DNA from: Oscillospiraceae bacterium
GTDB taxonomy: Bacteria > Bacillota > Clostridia > Oscillospirales > Oscillospiraceae
DNA length: 64,000 bases
Direction of reading: 5' to 3'
Assembly: GCA_009777775.1 (NCBI GenBank)
Contig: WRLE01000002.1
Location: 62,001-126,000 of the forward strand
Both the position numbers and the translations under genes were made by a program. The notes beneath the pieces were generated by a model. The model was not told the origin of the DNA and did no database searches. It was given only the letters and a program-made list of their open reading frames with translations. Within the stretch, counting starts at the first letter, position 1, and each line of letters opens with the position of its first letter. Positions 1 to 8,980 of the stretch are shown here, in pieces.

Positions 1-8
1 TCTGTTAT

Positions 9-917
9 ATGGTTGATGTAATAATAATCGGTGGTGGAACGGCTGGACTGACTGCTGCGATTTTTCTACAAAGAAGCGCAATGGAATGCCTTGTTATCGA
101 AGCTGAAGAGTTTGGAGGTCGAATATTCCCCACTTTGGCAATCGATAATTATCCAGGAATGCCAGGCATTAGCGGATATGAGTTTTCCGAGGTACTCCGT
201 GGGCAAGCTTCATCCCTTGGAGCGAATCTAATAGCAGCGAGCGTAGAATCCATTAAACTCAACAAGGATACATGGGAAGTCACAGCCAAAGACTCCATAT
301 ACACAGCTAAGGCTCTCATATATGCAGCAGGTGAAAAGCAACGTCTCCTGGGTGTTTCTGGTGAAATCGAGCTGCTCGGACGTGGAGTAGCCACATGCGC
401 AGCTTGCGATGGCGCTTTTTTCCGCAAGCAAACTGTGGCTATTGTTGGCGGCGGAGACAAGGCTTTAGACGATGCTATAACCTTGTCTAGGCTCTGCACA
501 AGGGTTCACCTTATCCATAGGCGAGATGAATTTCGTGCAGCAGGCAGCACCGTTTTAAAGATGCAGCAAACACCCAATATACAGCAGCATTTAAATACCA
601 ATATAATTAGCATAAATGGGAGTAGCCGTGTTGAAAGCGTATCTTTGAGCAATACAAAGGGAGAAGAGACAACACTAGATGTGGCAGGTGTTTTCATTGC
701 AGTTGGCTCCATTCCCCAATCGACATTGTGTGCTGATTTTGCACAAATTGACAACGAAGGCTATGTCATAGCGGGAGAAGATTGCAAAACATCCACCCCA
801 GGATTCTTCGTAGCCGGCGATGTCAGGAAAAAACCCCTCCGTCAGCTAGTGACAGCAGCAGCTGATGGCGCAGTTGCTGCGACATCGGCAGTAGAATATA
901 TTATACATAATAAATAA
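9..917 (+). CDS. trxB: Thioredoxin reductase (NADPH, FAD)
   Basis: This 302-residue protein transfers electrons from NADPH through FAD and a redox disulfide to thioredoxin in the cytoplasm. An N-terminal FAD-binding GGGTAG motif is visible at about residues 8-13, the active-site CAACDG motif lies in the middle third, a second nucleotide-binding GGGDKA follows it, and the C-terminal FAD motif is GFFVAGDVR. The length is normal for the family. The thioredoxin gene starts 14 bp downstream, so the two probably form one operon. The start lies 9 bp from the window edge, so its ribosome binding site and promoter cannot be judged. Function is assigned with high confidence. Confidence 0.95.
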   Translation: MVDVIIIGGGTAGLTAAIFLQRSAMECLVIEAEEFGGRIFPTLAIDNYPGMPGISGYEFSEVLRGQASSLGANLIAASVESIKLNKDTWEVTAKDSIYTAKALIYAAGEKQRLLGVSGEIELLGRGVATCAACDGAFFRKQTVAIVGGGDKALDDAITLSRLCTRVHLIHRRDEFRAAGSTVLKMQQTPNIQQHLNTNIISINGSSRVESVSLSNTKGEETTLDVAGVFIAVGSIPQSTLCADFAQIDNEGYVIAGEDCKTSTPGFFVAGDVRKKPLRQLVTAAADGAVAATSAVEYIIHNK

Positions 918-931
918 CGAGGTAAAAAACA

Positions 932-1240
932 ATGATTAAAACACTTGATAGCAATAGTTTCGAAGACGCATTACGTAGCAATAAAACAATCGTAGTGGAT
1001 TTTATGACAGATTGGTGTCCTTATTGCAAGCTACTTTCACCAATTCTAGAGGAAGTTGCCCAAGAACACTCCAATGAAATAGAAGTATATTATCTAAACA
1101 CAGATGACCATCCCGACATCGCCGACAAATACGAAATAATGGCTGTACCCACTGTTTTTGTATTTTCTGAAGGCGATGTGATAGCAAACGCTGTCAATCC
1201 ACGGACAAAAGACGCATTATTAGACTTGGTACTGGCGTAA
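932..1240 (+). CDS. trxA: Thioredoxin
   Basis: This is a small cytoplasmic dithiol carrier of 102 residues, the expected size for thioredoxin. The active site is WCPYC (Trp-Cys-Pro-Tyr-Cys), a variant of the usual WCGPC, followed later by the cis-proline segment MAVPTVFVF. A ribosome binding site (cgaggt) precedes the ATG. It follows trxB directly and is the likely substrate of that reductase. The Pro-Tyr dipeptide between the cysteines may shift its redox potential towards that of glutaredoxin-like proteins; this is inference from the residues only. Confidence 0.93.
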   Translation: MIKTLDSNSFEDALRSNKTIVVDFMTDWCPYCKLLSPILEEVAQEHSNEIEVYYLNTDDHPDIADKYEIMAVPTVFVFSEGDVIANAVNPRTKDALLDLVLA

Positions 1241-1274
1241 ACAACATTAAAAAAACATAACATAGGGGAAATAT

Positions 1275-1826
1275 ATGAGCAAAAAAACAATAGGAATTAT
1301 GGTGGGAAGCCTCCGTCGTGATTCATATAGCAAAAAGGTTGCAAAGTTCATCGGTGAACAGTTAGAGGACAGATACACACTATTGTATTTGGATATTGCG
1401 CCCTTGGTCATGTACAATCAGGATCTGGACAATGAAGAGAATTTACCCCAGGAGTGGCGACGTTTCAGGGAAGAAGTCAAGTCAATTGATGCTATACTTT
1501 TCGTCACCCCGGAATACAACCGCTCGATTCCACCTGTTTTGAAAAACGCCCTGGACATTGCATCTCGTCCAACGACTGATAATGCATGGAACGAAAAGCC
1601 TGGTGCCATCGTCAGCGTTACTCCTGGAAGTATAGGAGGTTTCGGTGCCAGTAACCATTTACGACAGTCTGCTGCTTGTTTGAATATACATATGATGCAA
1701 GTGCCTGAAGCGTACATCGGCGGAATTACTGCTTCTGTGGACGATGATGGTGTTTCCAATCAAAGTCTAAAGGATTTTTTAAGTCGCTACGCAGATGCCT
1801 TTTCATCGTGGGTGGAAAGATTTTAG
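1275..1826 (+). CDS. NADPH-dependent FMN reductase family protein
   Basis: This 183-residue flavodoxin-fold protein belongs to the NADPH-dependent FMN reductase family. It has the N-terminal phosphate-binding loop GSLRRDSYSKK and the family signature PEYNRSIPPVLKNALD near the middle, where FMN-binding residues lie. Such proteins reduce FMN, quinones, azo compounds or chromate with NAD(P)H; which substrate applies here cannot be told. The ATG has an aggggaaat sequence just upstream. It lies 34 bp after trxA on the same strand, so it could be co-transcribed as part of a small thiol/flavin redox operon. Confidence 0.88.
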   Translation: MSKKTIGIMVGSLRRDSYSKKVAKFIGEQLEDRYTLLYLDIAPLVMYNQDLDNEENLPQEWRRFREEVKSIDAILFVTPEYNRSIPPVLKNALDIASRPTTDNAWNEKPGAIVSVTPGSIGGFGASNHLRQSAACLNIHMMQVPEAYIGGITASVDDDGVSNQSLKDFLSRYADAFSSWVERF

Positions 1827-1925
1827 TATATTATTGCCATTTTCTCTATTTTTATAGTATACTGTGAAAAATATGAACTTCAGTTTAGCGAGGGTTGTTT
1901 TTCCTGGTTTGTATACTCAAAAAAA

Positions 1926-2663
1926 GTGGTGAATTTCGTGGAAAATCCAAAAGAACGCATCCAGATAATCGATGCAGTGCGTGGAATAGCTATTATTTTA
2001 ATGGTTATCCACCACTTCTTTTACGATTTAGTCTATTATCTGGATGCTCCACCATGGTTATATGAAAACCCTGTTTTCAATGTCCTCCATTACATTTTTG
2101 CAGGGTTGTTTGTTTTTATATCAGGGATTTCTTCCCGATTTTCCCGGGGGAACATAAAGCGCGGTTTCATCACTCTCGCCTTTGCAATGGGAATAACAAT
2201 CGTGACATATTTCATGGGAACACCAGTCTGGTTCGGAATACTACATTTATTAGGTTTATCCATGTTGTTTTTCGGTCTAACGAAAAAAATATGGGACAAA
2301 ATCCCCCGCAAACTCACTCTGGCATTGCTCATCAAATTGCTGCTGACAGTACTAGTGGCTCTAAAAGCATATAAACCGCAGTTTGAGCAAATTGCACTCA
2401 TAAACATTATTTCCGTCCTTGGTTGGCCTCAGCCTGGCTTTATCAGTTATGATTACTTCCCGATATTTCCATGGGTAATCATATTTCTGTTTGGAACATG
2501 GGCGGGTATATACATCATCGAAAAAAAGCTGCCGTCTTGGTTCTACACCATGAGCTTACCCTTCTTTCCCAAAGTTGGTAGGAACTCATTGCTCATATAT
2601 ATATTACATCAACCGATACTTTACGTTTTTATACTGGTAATTGGACGTTTTTTACCCATCTAA
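1926..2663 (+). CDS. DUF1624-type membrane acetyltransferase (HGSNAT-like)
   Basis: This 245-residue integral membrane protein matches the heparan-alpha-glucosaminide N-acetyltransferase-like catalytic family (DUF1624). The hallmark is the N-terminal segment RIQIIDAVRGIAIILMVIHHF, where an Asp-Ala-Val-Arg-Gly motif is followed by a membrane helix with a His-His pair. Several further hydrophobic segments follow, ending in LLIYILHQPILYVFILV with another conserved His-Gln-Pro. These proteins are thought to move acetyl groups across the membrane. Candidate GTG starts lie at 1926, 1929 and 1938, and none has a strong ribosome binding site, so the start is uncertain. It may be monocistronic. Confidence 0.78.
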   Translation: MVNFVENPKERIQIIDAVRGIAIILMVIHHFFYDLVYYLDAPPWLYENPVFNVLHYIFAGLFVFISGISSRFSRGNIKRGFITLAFAMGITIVTYFMGTPVWFGILHLLGLSMLFFGLTKKIWDKIPRKLTLALLIKLLLTVLVALKAYKPQFEQIALINIISVLGWPQPGFISYDYFPIFPWVIIFLFGTWAGIYIIEKKLPSWFYTMSLPFFPKVGRNSLLIYILHQPILYVFILVIGRFLPI

Positions 2664-2820
2664 TCCAATTTCTTTTTACCAATAAATTAATATTTTGTTC
2701 TTATATCCCCCTATCCTGTGGCTAAAGATTTACATCAAAAATCACGATAAACTCTATGTGACAAGGTATATCTTTTCACGAAAGTAGATTTAGTCAGGGT
2801 GCTGCCAAGGGGGTTTTGTT

Positions 2821-4764
2821 GTGCAAAAAACTATATTTGTTGTCGATGACAGCATAACGAATCTTTCCGTGGCTGAACAGACATTGGAAAACTATTATAA
2901 TGTCATTACTATGACTTCAGCAATCAGGATGTTTGTCTTTTTGGAAAAAATCATCCCAGATTTAATCCTTATGGATGTGGCAATGCCGGAAATGAGCGGC
3001 TTTGATGCAATGATTAAGCTGAAGTCAAACACTCTTTTTTCTGATATTCCCGTTATCTTTCTAACTGCCCTTGCAGATTCGTACAATGAAGCATATGGCA
3101 TCGAATTAGGCGCCGTGGATTTCATCATGAAACCATTTTCGGAAGCTGTGCTGCTCCATAGAATTAGGCATCATTTAAGCATTGACGATTTAATAAAAGA
3201 ACGCACGGTAAAACTTGAAGAGGCAATCAGCGCAAGCAGCGCAAAAAGTGATTATCTATCAAACATGAGTCACGAAATGCGTACCCCCCTCAATGCCATT
3301 ATCGGCATGACCACAGTGGGAAAAAATGCGAATGATATAAATGAAAAAAACCGCGCGTTGGGCGTTATTGGAAATGCATCGACTCATTTGCTCGGTGTTA
3401 TCAATAATGTGCTTGATATGGCGAAAATCGAAGCAAAAAAATTCGAGCTCTCACCCATTGAGTTTAGTTTCGATTCCATGCTTCAAAAAGTCCTATCTAT
3501 TATCAACTATCGAATTGATGAAAAGAAACAAACACTTACCATTGTATCCGATAGCAAAATGCCCAACTTCATAATTGCCGATGAACAGCGTTTGATTCAA
3601 GTTCTCACTAACCTTTTATCAAATGCCACAAAGTTCACTCCGGAATACGGCAGCATCTCCCTTGAAGTAGCTTTGGAAAGCGAGACAGAGGAGGACTGCT
3701 TATTAAGAATTGATGTGGTGGATAATGGCATCGGCATATCAAAGGAACAGCAATCCAGTCTGTTCGAGTCTTTCGTTCAAGCTGAAAGCAAAATAAGCCG
3801 CGATTATGGAGGCTCCGGTCTCGGATTAACCATTTCCAAGTGCATAGTGGAGTTGATGGACGGAGGCATTCATATTGAATCGGAGTTGGGAAAGGGTACA
3901 AGAATAAGCATATTGGTAAAGGCGGGGCGCAGCGAGAAAAAATTGCTATCTTTGTTATCTACTCGTTTAAACCTGGATGCCTTGCGCATACTTGTGGTTG
4001 ACGACAGCGAAGAAACCCGAAGCCAATTTCACGATGTGCTAAGTCAGCTTAACATCAAATTCGATTTGGCTCCCAGTAGTTACGATGCTTTTCGCTACAT
4101 AGGTGAAAAGGGTGCCTATGATATGTACTTTATAGGATGGCGAGTATCGGAAATTGATGGGGTTGAGCTTGCAGACAGGCTCACCACGGGAAAGGAAACT
4201 CCTGCTCCTGTTGTGATTATGTACTCTGCTTCCCAGTGGGTAATGCGAGAGGACGAAGCCAGTGCGAACAAAATTGCAAAGGCATTGCAAAAGCCGTTTT
4301 TTTCAACAGAAATCGTTGAATGCATCAACGATTGTCTATGCAAAGCACAGGGTGTAGATGATACAAGGGAAGATACTTTAAACTTCGCAGGTAAAAAACT
4401 GCTACTGGTGGAAGATCAGGAAATAAACAGGGAGATTCTCATTGCGCTACTGGAAAGCACTTGTATCGACATCGACTGTGCTGAAGATGGTGAAGTAGCA
4501 CTAAATATGGTTAGCCAAACTCCCGATAAGTATGACATTATTTTCATGGATGTTAAAATGCCACGGATGGATGGTCTTGAAGCCACACGGCATATACGGG
4601 CGTTGCCGTCTGTTGCTTCCCTTTCTTTGCCAATCATAGCAATGACTGCAAATGTTTTTGCAGAGGATATTAGAGAATGTCTCAATGCGGGAATGGACGA
4701 TCACCTAGGCAAGCCCCTTGAAGTAGACAGAATTCACCAAATACTCAATAAATATCTGTCCTAA
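2821..4764 (+). CDS. Hybrid sensor histidine kinase, REC-HisKA-HATPase-REC-REC
   Basis: This 647-residue cytoplasmic protein starts with GTG after an AAGGGGG sequence. The first receiver domain (about 1-125) has Asp52 in LILMDVAMPEMSG. A HisKA domain follows with His151 in MSHEMRTPLNAI, then an HATPase domain with its N-box (NLLSNATKF) and G-boxes (DNGIGI, GGSGLGL). Two more receivers follow. In the second the phosphoacceptor position is Gly439 (YFIGW), so it is probably a pseudo-receiver. The third has a normal Asp577 in IIFMDVKMPRMDG. There is no membrane helix, so its input must come through the N-terminal receiver or a partner. The next kinase begins 17 bp downstream, which suggests a shared phosphorelay. 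Confidence 0.9.
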   Translation: MQKTIFVVDDSITNLSVAEQTLENYYNVITMTSAIRMFVFLEKIIPDLILMDVAMPEMSGFDAMIKLKSNTLFSDIPVIFLTALADSYNEAYGIELGAVDFIMKPFSEAVLLHRIRHHLSIDDLIKERTVKLEEAISASSAKSDYLSNMSHEMRTPLNAIIGMTTVGKNANDINEKNRALGVIGNASTHLLGVINNVLDMAKIEAKKFELSPIEFSFDSMLQKVLSIINYRIDEKKQTLTIVSDSKMPNFIIADEQRLIQVLTNLLSNATKFTPEYGSISLEVALESETEEDCLLRIDVVDNGIGISKEQQSSLFESFVQAESKISRDYGGSGLGLTISKCIVELMDGGIHIESELGKGTRISILVKAGRSEKKLLSLLSTRLNLDALRILVVDDSEETRSQFHDVLSQLNIKFDLAPSSYDAFRYIGEKGAYDMYFIGWRVSEIDGVELADRLTTGKETPAPVVIMYSASQWVMREDEASANKIAKALQKPFFSTEIVECINDCLCKAQGVDDTREDTLNFAGKKLLLVEDQEINREILIALLESTCIDIDCAEDGEVALNMVSQTPDKYDIIFMDVKMPRMDGLEATRHIRALPSVASLSLPIIAMTANVFAEDIRECLNAGMDDHLGKPLEVDRIHQILNKYLS

Positions 4765-4781
4765 GGCGGTGATTGTTTCCC

Positions 4782-7643
4782 ATGATAAGAGTTAGAGCCT
4801 TCCTAGTTATTTTCCTCATTACCCTTCTCATAGTTTCATTTAGCATATTTGTTGGTATTTATACTGTAAAAAACCAACTGGAGACCTCCCAAGAAACAGA
4901 GCTTATACTGCTTTCCGACATTGCTGACCATTATATCAGCAGCGAAATCAGCACAATCAAAGCAAAAGCCAATGGAATAGCCTCTTTGATGTCGGTTAGC
5001 GAAGAGGCGAGTTGGGAAAGCATACTGTCTCGTATAGAGAGCCAGCATCAGGAGTTTATCGGAGCTGCTGTTTTTGACGAGCAGCAAAAACTACTGGCAA
5101 CTGCTGGCACATTCCCTGGCAGCAATGACTTAATTGAAGATTCGTTTATGCATCAAAGTCTATCTGGAGATGGCGTGTTGTCCTCCATCATTCAGACGGA
5201 TTTTGGTGCTGTTTTTTATTTGGCAACAGCATTTAGTGGATTTTCAAACAATGAAAACCATATACTAGTTTTGACGCTTCCTGGTTCATATTTTTCGGAT
5301 TTGTTATCCAGTTTCGTCATTTGGGAAACTGGACATATTTTCCTTGATGACACAAAGGGCCACCTAGTTGCAAATCCCCGCTATGAATGGGTCGAAAATA
5401 AAGTTGATTTTACCCAGATGGCGCAAATTGATAAAGAAAACGATATTACCGTTTATGAGCTTAGGCAAAAACAAAACCAGGATGTAACAATAATAAACTA
5501 TTCAATCGCAAATGTACCAAGATTATGCGCCTACCGACCAGTTAGCGGTTCAGCGGAAGGCTGGTTGATGGGTGTCGTTGCCCCCTTACCCGAAAGCCCA
5601 TATAGATTCATAGATCGTGGTTTAATCAGCGTTGGGCTAGTCAGCATACTACTTGGCTTAATTGCAGCTATCATCGGTTCCGTATTTATCAAGAGACCAT
5701 TTATTGAAATCGAAGCATTGAAAGAAGAAGCGGAAGCTGCGAAAATAGAGGCACTTGCATCAAAAGAAGAAGCTGTCGAGGCTAAGGAAGAAGCTGTTGC
5801 TGCAAAGGAAGAAGCAGAAGCCGCATCGAAACATAAAAGCGACTTCTTGGCAAACATGAGCCATGAAATAAGGACTCCAATGAATTCCATATTGGGTATT
5901 GCAGAAATTTTAAGACGTGACGAGAAATTATCTGACAGCGCCAATGTGTGGATAGAAAAAATACAAAGCTCTGGGAACCTGCTACTTAATATAATAAATG
6001 ATATATTGGATTTATCAAAAATCGAAGCTGGAAAGGTGGAGCTATCACCGCTTATATACGAAACCGCAAGCCTAATAAACGACACATCCGCCTTTCATAT
6101 GATATCCATAGAAAGCAAACCAATAGAATTTAAGATTAATGTTGACGAAAAGCTGCCTCAATTGATGCTTGGCGATGAGCTTCATATAAAGAAAATTCTC
6201 AACAATCTATTGTCAAACGCTTTTAAATATACTGAAAACGGCGAGGTTATCTTATCTTTCACCGCTTTGACTGATATTTATGAAGTGGACGAAGAAATTG
6301 GCTTGGAAATACGCGTTTCTGATACAGGCCGTGGAATGACAAAGGAGCAGATCAATGAGCTCTTTAATCGATATACCCGCTTCAATACCGATAGTGGCAA
6401 GACAATCGAAGGTACTGGCATAGGAATGAGCATCACTCAGAGCCTCATCGATTTGATGAATGGACAAATAACTGTGGAAAGTGAGCCTGACGTTGGTTCG
6501 GTATTCACTGTAACCATTCCCCAAGGCATTGCTGGTTCAGAAATACTGGGAAGAGATCTGGCAAATAGTCTGCAAAACTTCAAACAAAGTGGTATACGGC
6601 AGTTGCAAAAGGCGCAAATAGTCTATGAACCCATGCCCTATGGCAGCATTTTAATTGTGGACGATGTGGAATCAAATCTACTTATTGCTACAGGTTTGAT
6701 GCTCCCATATGAGCTTACCATGGAAACTGCCACAAGTGGATTTCAAGCAATCGATCTCGTTTCCAATGGTAATGTTTACGACATTATTTTTATGGATCAT
6801 ATGATGCCTAAAATGGATGGTATCCAAGCCTTGGCAGAAATTCGCAAGCTGGGATATGAAGGTCCCGTTGTCGCATTAACTGCAAACGCTGTAAAAGGAC
6901 AAAAGGAAGTGTTCCTTACCCATGGTTTCGATGGTTTCGTATCAAAACCCATCGACGTAAGGGAGCTTAATACTGTTTTGAAAAAATTTATCAGAGATAA
7001 ACAACCTCCTGAAGTCATCGATGCCGCTCGGCGCGAGTCCTTAATTATTAAAAATAGCGATGAAGCTACAACACAAATATCAACTTCAATTCCCGATAGA
7101 TTGGCTGAAGCTTTCATGTTGGACGCTCAGAGGACAAAGGAGATACTCCAGGAGCTCATGGACAAGAGCGGAGCGCTTACACAAGAGGATTTGGAGGCAT
7201 ATACCACTGCCACCCATGGTATAAAGAGCGCATTGGCGAATATTGGGGAGTTGGAATTGTCTGAATTTGCCGCCAAACTTGAACAAGCAGGAAAAAGTGG
7301 TATGAAAACTATGATATTCACCGAAACTCCAACTTTTATTGACAAGCTAAATATGGTGATAGAAATGCAAATACCGCTCATGATTGATGATGGTTATGAT
7401 GACTTAGAAGATGGTAATTTAACCCTTTTGCATAGTTCAATGCTAACTATTAGAGATGCCTGTGAGTCCTTAGATAGAAAAACTGTTAAAGATATAGTTA
7501 ATCTGCTTCAGGAAACCAAATGGGAATCCCCAGTAAAAGAGCTTCTATCAGCCATATTAGACTATCTATTAGTCGGCGATTTCGACGAAGTCCTCTCCGC
7601 AGCAGAGACAATTATAGATTATTGCACAAATATATTGGCATAA
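4782..7643 (+). CDS. Membrane hybrid histidine kinase with REC and HPt domains
   Basis: The ATG at 4782 is chosen over the in-frame TTG at 4773 because AAGGCGGTG ends about 10 bp before it; this gives 953 residues. One N-terminal helix, an extracytoplasmic Cache-like sensor of about 250 residues, and a second helix around residues 285-305 precede a charged coiled coil built of EEAVEAK-like repeats. HisKA follows with His361 ([11 protein letters not shown]), then HATPase (NLLSNAFKY, GTGIGM), a receiver with Asp672 (IIFMDHMMPKMDG) and a C-terminal HPt domain with His812 (THGIKSALANIG). It can therefore carry a complete phosphorelay. It is probably co-transcribed with the preceding kinase. The ligand is unknown. 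Confidence 0.9.
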   Translation: MIRVRAFLVIFLITLLIVSFSIFVGIYTVKNQLETSQETELILLSDIADHYISSEISTIKAKANGIASLMSVSEEASWESILSRIESQHQEFIGAAVFDEQQKLLATAGTFPGSNDLIEDSFMHQSLSGDGVLSSIIQTDFGAVFYLATAFSGFSNNENHILVLTLPGSYFSDLLSSFVIWETGHIFLDDTKGHLVANPRYEWVENKVDFTQMAQIDKENDITVYELRQKQNQDVTIINYSIANVPRLCAYRPVSGSAEGWLMGVVAPLPESPYRFIDRGLISVGLVSILLGLIAAIIGSVFIKRPFIEIEALKEEAEAAKIEALASKEEAVEAKEEAVAAKEEAEAASKHKSDFLANMSHEIRTPMNSILGIAEILRRDEKLSDSANVWIEKIQSSGNLLLNIINDILDLSKIEAGKVELSPLIYETASLINDTSAFHMISIESKPIEFKINVDEKLPQLMLGDELHIKKILNNLLSNAFKYTENGEVILSFTALTDIYEVDEEIGLEIRVSDTGRGMTKEQINELFNRYTRFNTDSGKTIEGTGIGMSITQSLIDLMNGQITVESEPDVGSVFTVTIPQGIAGSEILGRDLANSLQNFKQSGIRQLQKAQIVYEPMPYGSILIVDDVESNLLIATGLMLPYELTMETATSGFQAIDLVSNGNVYDIIFMDHMMPKMDGIQALAEIRKLGYEGPVVALTANAVKGQKEVFLTHGFDGFVSKPIDVRELNTVLKKFIRDKQPPEVIDAARRESLIIKNSDEATTQISTSIPDRLAEAFMLDAQRTKEILQELMDKSGALTQEDLEAYTTATHGIKSALANIGELELSEFAAKLEQAGKSGMKTMIFTETPTFIDKLNMVIEMQIPLMIDDGYDDLEDGNLTLLHSSMLTIRDACESLDRKTVKDIVNLLQETKWESPVKELLSAILDYLLVGDFDEVLSAAETIIDYCTNILA

Positions 7644-7669
7644 ATTGGGCAAAATCGCAAAAAAAGTTG

Positions 7670-7698
7670 TTGACAGATATTTTACATTGTGATATTGT
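7670..7698 (+). promoter_or_regulatory. Sigma-70-type promoter for the arylamine N-acetyltransferase gene
   Basis: A consensus -35 TTGACA at 7670-7675 is followed after 17 bp by TATTGT at 7693-7698. Transcription would begin near 7705, leaving a leader of about 55 bases that contains the ribosome binding site TAGGAGGG in front of the ATG at 7761. The element lies directly after the stop codon of the kinase gene, so the acetyltransferase is likely transcribed separately. Confidence 0.6.
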
Positions 7699-7760
7699 TG
7701 CAGTCGGAGATTTAGTTTAGCACCAAGTCTCCAATATTTTTTTAGGAGGGCCATCTAAAT

Positions 7761-8648
7761 ATGGGCGGAAAACCTAGTTTTGCGGACAGAATGCGAAAGT
7801 ACTACAGTTTATTGCCAGACACAAATGCGGCACTGGAACGTGTCGGTCTCGGCGGCGTAGAGATTCCCCTCACAAAAGAAGGAATCGACACACTGCAGTG
7901 GTCAACCCTAACATCGGTACCCTTTGAAAACATCGACCTTTTCGATTATGACATCATGGTTGATTGGGGAGCCGATGACCTCTTCGACAAAATCGTAACT
8001 AGAAGAAGAGGTGGATATTGCTTCGAACTCAACGCTTTCTTCATGCTCCTTGCTAAAGGTGTCGGCTTTGATGCCCACGCCATCGCCGGGCGTATCATGC
8101 CTGCTGACCCCATCGTGGGTTTTGAAGACTACATCCCCGCTGTTGCCCATCGCATGACAATAGTAACCATAGGCGGACTGCGCTATGTCGCTGATGTCGG
8201 TTATGGCAAAACCACCGCATTCGCTGTTCCAATTTGCGTTGACACCACTGAAGAACAAGACATCAGAGGCGAAACTTTCTTCGTAAAAGATGCACCCTAC
8301 AACCACAAGATAGTGATGCAACAAACCGCAGATGGACCAAAACAACGCTTTATGTTTAACCCTGACCCCCATCCAGTCATGGATTTCGTGACATTCAACA
8401 GCAACATGGCAAGAACCGGTTTTCGCATCAAGCGCATAGCAAATCTTCGCACCAACGAAGGCTCTATTTCCGTAGATGGCAACATTTTCCGCGAAACCGT
8501 CAACGGCGAGCGCAAAGAGACTCCAATCCCCACAGCAGAAGATGCTTTCAAAATACTCACCGAAACTTACGGTATGGTACTCGACCCCAACGTGCCACTG
8601 AGTGCCGAAGGCGACAGAACCCCACCGCCTCCGCCTCCACAGGCATAA
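7761..8648 (+). CDS. nat: Arylamine N-acetyltransferase (NAT)
   Basis: This 295-residue cytoplasmic enzyme moves an acetyl (or other acyl) group from CoA to arylamines or hydrazines. The catalytic Cys is in RRRGGYCFELN, the His in AVAHRMTIVTI and the Asp in RYVADVGYGK, so the full Cys-His-Asp triad is present. The strong site TAGGAGGG precedes the ATG. The C-terminus ends in a run of prolines (PPPPPP), which is unusual. The gene stands alone between a kinase pair and the arginine cluster. Its physiological acceptor cannot be inferred. Confidence 0.93.
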   Translation: MGGKPSFADRMRKYYSLLPDTNAALERVGLGGVEIPLTKEGIDTLQWSTLTSVPFENIDLFDYDIMVDWGADDLFDKIVTRRRGGYCFELNAFFMLLAKGVGFDAHAIAGRIMPADPIVGFEDYIPAVAHRMTIVTIGGLRYVADVGYGKTTAFAVPICVDTTEEQDIRGETFFVKDAPYNHKIVMQQTADGPKQRFMFNPDPHPVMDFVTFNSNMARTGFRIKRIANLRTNEGSISVDGNIFRETVNGERKETPIPTAEDAFKILTETYGMVLDPNVPLSAEGDRTPPPPPPQA

Positions 8649-8674
8649 ATACTCAGCAAAGCTATTAGCACCCT

Positions 8675-8713
8675 ATAGCCCGTAAGTTTTGTAAAAGCGA
8701 AGCTACGGGCTAT
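8675..8713. terminator. Hairpin after nat, possible terminator
   Basis: The arms at 8675-8684 (atagcccgta) and 8704-8713 (tacgggctat) are a perfect 10-bp inverted repeat with a 19-base spacer. The downstream flank is AT-rich (tatttattag) but not a clean T run. It begins 27 bp after the nat stop codon and fits a transcription terminator. Confidence 0.5.
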
Positions 8714-8745
8714 TATTTATTAGATTTATACGATTTGAACAATTC

Positions 8746-8792
8746 AAATACTGCATTATTATTCATAAATAATGAATAATAATGCAGTATTT
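8746..8792. repeat. Perfect 21-bp inverted repeat upstream of argC
   Basis: The arms 8746-8766 and 8772-8792 are perfectly complementary with a five-base loop (aaata). The arms contain tactgcattattattcat. The structure lies in the 330-bp gap between nat and argC, about 190 bp before the argC start. It is not followed by a T tract on the plus strand. It may be a terminator, a protein-binding palindrome or an RNA stem. The rest of the gap (8793-8960) is very AT-rich, and I see no convincing gene or ARG box in it. Confidence 0.7.
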
Positions 8793-8980
8793 CGCTTATT
8801 TCAGACATTCTGTTTTTCTATCATAAGCTGCTCATTGTTTATAGTAATCCTGACAGCTCAATGTATTTACTTAAATATTATTTACATTTTTTCAAAATTT
8901 TACTTGCATAATAATTCGTTTTATGTTTTAATGGACTTCATTAACTTTTTCAAACTATTAAGATAGGAGTGTGCATCCAG

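Noticed and set aside
2664-2820. Cyclic di-GMP or other riboswitch before the hybrid kinase
   Set aside because: The conserved GCAAA/ACGCAAAGC-type blocks are absent here and I found none elsewhere in the window.
8772-8966. Hydrophobic 64-codon open frame before argC
   Set aside because: It begins inside the palindrome, has no ribosome binding site and is made of AT-rich codons that look like chance in a very AT-rich gap. It may be non-coding.
8793-8980. ARG box upstream of argC
   Set aside because: TGAAT-N4-ATTCA-type palindromes were looked for; the only similar text has the half-sites in the opposite order.
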